Of a stretch of DNA of 64,000 bases, positions 60,477 to 64,000 are shown in pieces. Origin of the DNA: Oscillospiraceae bacterium (lineage in GTDB: Bacteria > Bacillota > Clostridia > Oscillospirales > Ruminococcaceae); the NCBI GenBank assembly GCA_009777725.1, contig WRLG01000010.1, positions 25,815 through 89,814 of the forward strand, in the 5' to 3' direction. A program made the translations under genes and the position numbers. Within the stretch, counting starts at the first letter, position 1; each line of letters starts with the position of its first letter. A model generated the notes under the pieces. That model searched no databases. It saw only the letters and a program-made list of their open reading frames with translations, and was not told the DNA's origin.

Positions 60477-61598
60477 TTAGTCCTCGGAATAATAATTCAA
60501 AAGCAAATCCACAAACCTCCCGTAAGATTTTGAACCATCGGGAACGCCGTTAAATATCAAGTTTGCGTCAATTGCCGTTTCGGAAACCTCGCTTATAATT
60601 TCGCCTACTCTTATATTGCCGATTGTTTCCTCCTTAGCCTTGCGGAAAATATCATGGCTGTGATAAATATCGTTCCACACGTCCGTATCGATTATCTTTA
60701 AAAATTCCTCGTATTTATCGGGCGGACATTCGTTTTGCACCTTAGTCCAGATATATCCCAGCGCATCGGCGTAGCCGCTGTAGACAAATTCGGGATTATC
60801 AGAATATACGCAGGCTAAAAAAGCTATAAAGTTAGCCTCGTCCTCCAATATCCAGCCCTTTAGGTGCGCCAGCTCATGGCATACGGTGGAGGGCTTATCA
60901 ATGTCCGCGATTAATTTGTTGTAATTTGCCTCGAAGCTGAAAGGGAAATAAATCCCCAGCAATCTGAGCCGCGTTGCCGTTTTTGAAAAGGCTAGAGGCT
61001 TAGGGGGCGGGTAGTATCCGCTGAAGGAGGGATAGGCTTCGCCCAGCTTTTTCATGGAGGCTACAGCATCGGTGTGAAAGTCGGTCCGCATCACAAATCG
61101 CCCTGCCTCATTTCGGCTTATATCGGCAGAAGCCTCGTTTGCCTTTTCGGCAATCATCACGGCGACCTCAAAAAGCCTCTCCGGGGTATGCTCATTTTCC
61201 GATATGCCGTAAACGCTCGCGAAGGTGGAGCAATGGTAAAGAATCAGAAAATTAAAGGTTTCCATGCACAGTATAACCGCCAGAACCCAAGAAATGCCTT
61301 TTATGTATACACGCGCGATTTCCCCTCGGCTTTTCTTTTTTACAGCCGTTAAATAAACAAATAAAGCGATTACACCCGGCACTGCCGTAAGCCCCAGCAG
61401 GATTAAAATTTCCCCAACGGAAAAGGGAAAAACACCGCTTATGCGGGCGAAAATATTCATTAAAACGGGGAATATGCGGCTTCTGTGAAAATCTGCGTAA
61501 GGCATAAAAAACCGCGCCGCAATATTTGCCGCTATGCACACGGCAAATATTGCCGATAATATCAAGGACGTCTTTTTAAAAGGACGTTTTTTCTTCAT
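60477..61598 (-). CDS. DUF3810 family membrane zinc metalloprotease
   Basis: 373 residues. Three N-terminal membrane helices (about 10-31, 57-84, 98-122) precede an extracytoplasmic zincin-like domain with the metal-binding HExxH in CHELAHLKG and the third ligand in EDEANFIAFLAC. The DUF3810 family is a predicted M56/zincin-like protease; substrate unknown. Confidence 0.85.
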   Translation of the reverse strand: MKKKRPFKKTSLILSAIFAVCIAANIAARFFMPYADFHRSRIFPVLMNIFARISGVFPFSVGEILILLGLTAVPGVIALFVYLTAVKKKSRGEIARVYIKGISWVLAVILCMETFNFLILYHCSTFASVYGISENEHTPERLFEVAVMIAEKANEASADISRNEAGRFVMRTDFHTDAVASMKKLGEAYPSFSGYYPPPKPLAFSKTATRLRLLGIYFPFSFEANYNKLIADIDKPSTVCHELAHLKGWILEDEANFIAFLACVYSDNPEFVYSGYADALGYIWTKVQNECPPDKYEEFLKIIDTDVWNDIYHSHDIFRKAKEETIGNIRVGEIISEVSETAIDANLIFNGVPDGSKSYGRFVDLLLNYYSED

Positions 61599-61879
61599 TC
61601 AAGCGACTCCTAACAAGTCCCGCGCCTATATGGGCTGTATTTCAAAGCGAAGGGCAAAATCCCCCGCTTCTGTAATTGTTAAATTTTAACTTTAATTAAT
61701 TTAAGCTTTCTTATACTATATCTATTTTATCTGATTTTCGCCCGTAAGTCAAGGGAAAACGGTAATTTAATTTTGGAAAACAGTGACAATGCTTTTACCG
61801 CGAAAAAATATTACAGCATGATTGCAAGGTTTGTGAAATATTCACGAAACACTTCAGCTCTTATTGTTAGTTTTGTCCA
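61599..61879. other. intergenic stretch, no gene seen
   Basis: AT-rich. I find no reading frame, RNA fold or repeat worth naming before the promoter at 61880. Confidence 0.6.
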
Positions 61880-61908
61880 TTGACAAAAGCGGCATAATAT
61901 GTTAAAAT
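61880..61908 (+). promoter_or_regulatory. promoter of the ToxN-like remnant locus
   Basis: TTGACA (61880-61885), 17-base spacer, TAAAAT (61903-61908). Confidence 0.75.
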
Positions 61909-61914
61909 ATATAT

Positions 61915-62047
61915 GTAATTAAGTATGTATGTTAACATATAATAATTATGGCGGTAAAATTAGTCATTTTATTTTATTAATGCTCAGTGTTTCTCCACTG
62001 TAAACGAGAACTTTAATGCGAGGGGCAAAGTTTTTTCTTTGCCCCTC
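61915..62047 (+). ncRNA. candidate type III antitoxin RNA remnant with terminator-like hairpin
   Basis: A transcript from the promoter at 61880 would cover an AT-rich leader and end at the strong hairpin GAGGGGCAAAG/CTTTGCCCCTC (62020-62047). This promoter-leader-hairpin-toxin order matches type III loci. I could not find clear tandem repeats, so the antitoxin may be decayed or of another type. Confidence 0.4.
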
Positions 62048-62069
62048 ATCTATTTCAGAGGTTGATATA

Positions 62070-62398
62070 ATGTTAAAATTCTACGACATTGATGAATCAT
62101 ATGTGAAGTTCTTGCAATCGTATGATAAGCAAATTCCAAATATATCTTATACGGGAAACAATAAGTTTTTATGTGGGATTGTTTTGTCAGTCGGTAGATA
62201 TAATTATTACGCACCTGTGTCATCGAAAACAACATCCTTTCAAAGGCATTATCTGTATATAAAATAGGATGCAACAAATCCCACCCTTTCAATTATACTT
62301 GCTGTGATTTTAAGAAGTTGGAAAGTGTATTTTCCGCTTTTAACAGCGAAAACAACCATTGCAATATGGTAGTTGAGGAAAAATTGTTGTTGGTATAA
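62070..62398 (+). pseudogene. type III toxin pseudogene (ToxN/AbiQ-like), internal deletion
   Basis: From the ATG at 62070 the protein reads MLKFYDIDESYVKFLQSYDK, FLCGIVLSVGRYNYYAPVSS and SKTTSF, a good ToxN/AbiQ N-terminus, then runs into a stop at 62265. In another frame, 62303-62398 encodes CDFKKLESVFSAF, resembling the C-terminal DFKKLE element of the family. About half of the ~170-residue protein is missing in between. The promoter and the hairpin before it remain. Confidence 0.7.
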
Positions 62399-62449
62399 AA
62401 CCAAGTGAAGGTATTATTATGGCTCTGATAAATTGCTCAGAATGTAATA

Positions 62450-62492
62450 AAACACAGCATCACAACCGCTGTGTTTTTTTTTTTTTTTTTTT
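62450..62492 (+). terminator. terminator with a 19-T tract
   Basis: AAACACAGC and GCTGTGTTT form a 9-bp stem followed by a continuous run of 19 T (62474-62492). The homopolymer length may vary. Confidence 0.88.
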
Positions 62493-62800
62493 GCGGGACG
62501 GGTAAATCTTGGTGCGAAACGGGCATTGTGTGCGAGACGGGCAAGCCCGCCCCCTACAGATTAATGCCGTAGGGGCGACCGCCCCGGTCGCCCGAAAGGA
62601 TAGACGAAAGGATAAATAGCGGAGGTATTCGGGCGACCGAGGCGGTCGCCCCTACGAAATTGTGCAATAGGTTAAAATTTCACCCTGTAGGGGACAGGCT
62701 CGCCTGTCCCGTGAAAACGCAGTATGTGATTCACCTGCGGGACGGGCAAGCCTTGACACGGAACGGGCAAGCCCGTCCTCTACAAAAAATTCCCATATTT
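62493..62800. repeat. GC-rich palindromic repeat cluster
   Basis: Several short related pieces (GACGGGCAAGCCC, GGACAGGCTCGCCTGTCC, GGACGGGCAAGCC) surround a larger inverted repeat at 62568-62656. No gene is present. The type is common between genes in Clostridia genomes. Confidence 0.75.
62568..62656. repeat. 29-bp inverted repeat around a 31-base centre
   Basis: Arms at 62568-62596 and 62628-62656 match in reverse complement with a single mismatch (CGTAGGGGCGACCG... and ...CGGTCGCCCCTACG). The size and GC-rich arms contrast with the AT-rich surroundings. Confidence 0.9.
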
Positions 62801-62861
62801 TTAGTAATTTTGCAAAAAAAAAAAAAAAATACACATTTCCTCCAAATCGCACAAAAACCCC

Positions 62862-62890
62862 TTTACAAACAAACCCAAATAGTGTAATAT
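62862..62890 (+). promoter_or_regulatory. promoter of the secreted-protein gene at 63014
   Basis: TTTACA (62862-62867), 17-base spacer, TAATAT (62885-62890); the leader is about 115 nt. Confidence 0.6.
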
Positions 62891-63013
62891 AAGGATACGG
62901 TTTAAATCAATTGAAAATTGCACCGAGTTTGAATTGCAAACCCATGTGTACAGTGTAAAAAACTTTTCGATTGATTAGGGAACGTAAATTTTATAATTAT
63001 TGGAGGTTTTTTT

Positions 63014-64000
63014 ATGAACAAAAGTTTATTCAAAAGAGCAACGGCAATTGCCGCGGCTTCGGCTTTGGCTCTTTCGGCAACCCTTATTGCGCCGCTGTTT
63101 TCAAGCGCGGACGACATAAACGAGGATGATGTTATTTATTCAACCTCAGCTGATTCATCTAATTGTATATTTACCATTGGTGGTTCAGCTACAACAGCAA
63201 CCAATAAGAAAGACGGCACTACTGCTGACTGGTTCAGCATGGGTACGGAAGACCATGTTTTGGGAGTATACGGCTCGGGTGCTTCAACTTATTATTGCTA
63301 TTACTACCTCGGAGCTTCGGCTACAAAGGCATTAGCTCATACATGCACTGGTTCTACAGGATGTGAAGAAGCGAATACGGATGTGCACAACGCAACGGAC
63401 GGCGTACAGTTCGCAGGTCAAGTTGCTTCCATTAACTTTACTGTAAATGGCTTTAAAAGTACAGGTGACCCCTCAGAACAAGACGAAATCGAAGTAACAG
63501 CTTCAACATCAGCTACCAGAAATGGCAGAAAAGCTACAGCAACCTTTTCCGCAATCTTTTTACAAAATGAAGAAATCACAGTTACTCCCGGTGATGACAG
63601 GCAAGTAAGGATTAACAACACAGGTGCAAGCGATGTTGCCTTTGTAACAGGCGGCGGAGACCCCTACGTTAACAACGAATGGTCTGACGCCCCCTTAAAA
63701 ATAACAACTGCTTACGGCACAACACATCAAAATATCACGATTTCTTTTAGAAATACACCTTCCGATACTCCCCCTCCTCCTCCGAGCGATGACAACGGCT
63801 CTTCCGGCGGCGGCGGTGGCGGCGGTAGCCAAAGTGAAGCTGTCCGTGACCAAATCATCTCCGGCGGCGGAATCGGCGGCGGTGGCGGCGGCACGAATAA
63901 CACCGAAAGCGGCGGCGGCGGCAGAGAAGTAAAAGTAATCGCCGACAGCGCGGAAGCTAAAACAACCGTCAGCAACACAACCAGAGGAACAGTTACCCTC
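63014..64000 (+). CDS. secreted Gly/Ser-rich protein (runs off the window)
   Basis: 329 codons to the edge, no stop. The signal peptide ends near LFSSADDIN (hydrophobic ATAIAAASALALSATLIAPL). Residues ~30-235 are Thr/Ser-rich beta-type sequence with scattered cysteines. Then come a PPPPPSDDNGSSGGGGGG linker and VRDQIISGGGIGG, the same motif as in the LRR protein at 4-5 kb (VRDTIISGGGIGG). The glycine stretches are encoded by GGC/GGT runs. GGAGG precedes the ATG at 63014. Probably a surface protein; family not recognised. Confidence 0.8.
   Translation, partial: MNKSLFKRATAIAAASALALSATLIAPLFSSADDINEDDVIYSTSADSSNCIFTIGGSATTATNKKDGTTADWFSMGTEDHVLGVYGSGASTYYCYYYLGASATKALAHTCTGSTGCEEANTDVHNATDGVQFAGQVASINFTVNGFKSTGDPSEQDEIEVTASTSATRNGRKATATFSAIFLQNEEITVTPGDDRQVRINNTGASDVAFVTGGGDPYVNNEWSDAPLKITTAYGTTHQNITISFRNTPSDTPPPPPSDDNGSSGGGGGGGSQSEAVRDQIISGGGIGGGGGGTNNTESGGGGREVKVIADSAEAKTTVSNTTRGTVTL

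Noticed and set aside
62660..62887. Small reading frames in the palindromic repeat cluster
   Set aside because: They translate repeat DNA and a poly-A tract; no ribosome site.
63727..63978. Minus-strand proline/leucine-rich frame near the window end
   Set aside because: It is the complement of glycine-coding GGC/GGT runs in the secreted-protein gene.

Overview
The window looks like chromosome of a Gram-positive, endospore-forming member of the Firmicutes, class Clostridia. The evidence is a spoIIR gene, an FtsK/SpoIIIE translocase, a Cys-rich protein of possible spore-coat type, strong AGGAGG ribosome sites, TTGACA/TATAAT promoters with 17-bp spacers, AddA-type recombination, ECF folate uptake, and frequent TTG/GTG starts. 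A secreted GH5 cellulase with an N-terminal CBM2-like domain and a serpin lipoprotein fit an anaerobe that lives on plant fibre, such as an Oscillospiraceae-like gut bacterium. The taxonomic placement is inference. I see no tRNA, rRNA, CRISPR array or intact insertion sequence.

Layout. 1-1.4 kb holds chemotaxis or two-component parts (a MshEN/CheX-like protein, a CheY and an Hpt protein), with the two sides divergently transcribed. 1.07-4.06 kb is one plus-strand run: hpt, an Lrp-like regulator, an aminotransferase and ispE. 4.06-6.5 kb is accessory: a leucine-rich-repeat surface protein whose 5' end carries an (AAGC) tetranucleotide tract of 18.75 units, a decayed Rpn-type nuclease and a damaged toxin-antitoxin pair. 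6.7-14.7 kb has cysS, a lipoprotein, a pyrB with a PyrI-type zinc finger, addA and a membrane-anchored excisionase-like protein. 14.8-15.5 kb is an MNT/HEPN pair. 17-24.6 kb has a TIM-barrel/acyl-CoA-ligase fusion, folT, pfkA, a phosphoribosyltransferase, hisFIE and the Cys-rich protein. 24.6-29.3 kb has ychF, a PAP2 phosphatase, a type III toxin-antitoxin locus (cptIN family, two exact 45-nt RNA repeats), a DD-carboxypeptidase and uppP.

29.3-35.1 kb is accessory and AT-rich: a small regulator pair, the serpin, three lipoproteins, and an amidase whose C-terminus carries a MuF-like Cys/His motif and a barnase-like domain that lacks the barnase catalytic residues. 35.2-49.8 kb is mostly housekeeping: ftsK, pgsA, rimO, parC-like, recQ, a chemoreceptor, nifU/nifS, spoIIR and serS. 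49.9-55 kb is accessory again (two Rpn nucleases around a diguanylate cyclase, then small regulator genes). 55-61.6 kb has a DD-carboxypeptidase homologue with all three active-site motifs altered, pgi, a P-loop protein, the cellulase and a DUF3810 metalloprotease. 61.8-62.8 kb holds a deleted ToxN-type locus and a palindromic repeat cluster. The window ends inside a secreted protein that shares a glycine-rich motif with the LRR protein at 4-5 kb.

Three themes stand out. The first is sequence-encoded variability: the tetranucleotide tract, and 12-nt and 36-nt in-frame repeats in the Rpn genes. The second is a dense set of toxin or defence modules in different states of decay. The third is a short dispersed AT-rich repeat that supplies stop codons, and in one case a ribosome-binding site, to neighbouring genes.
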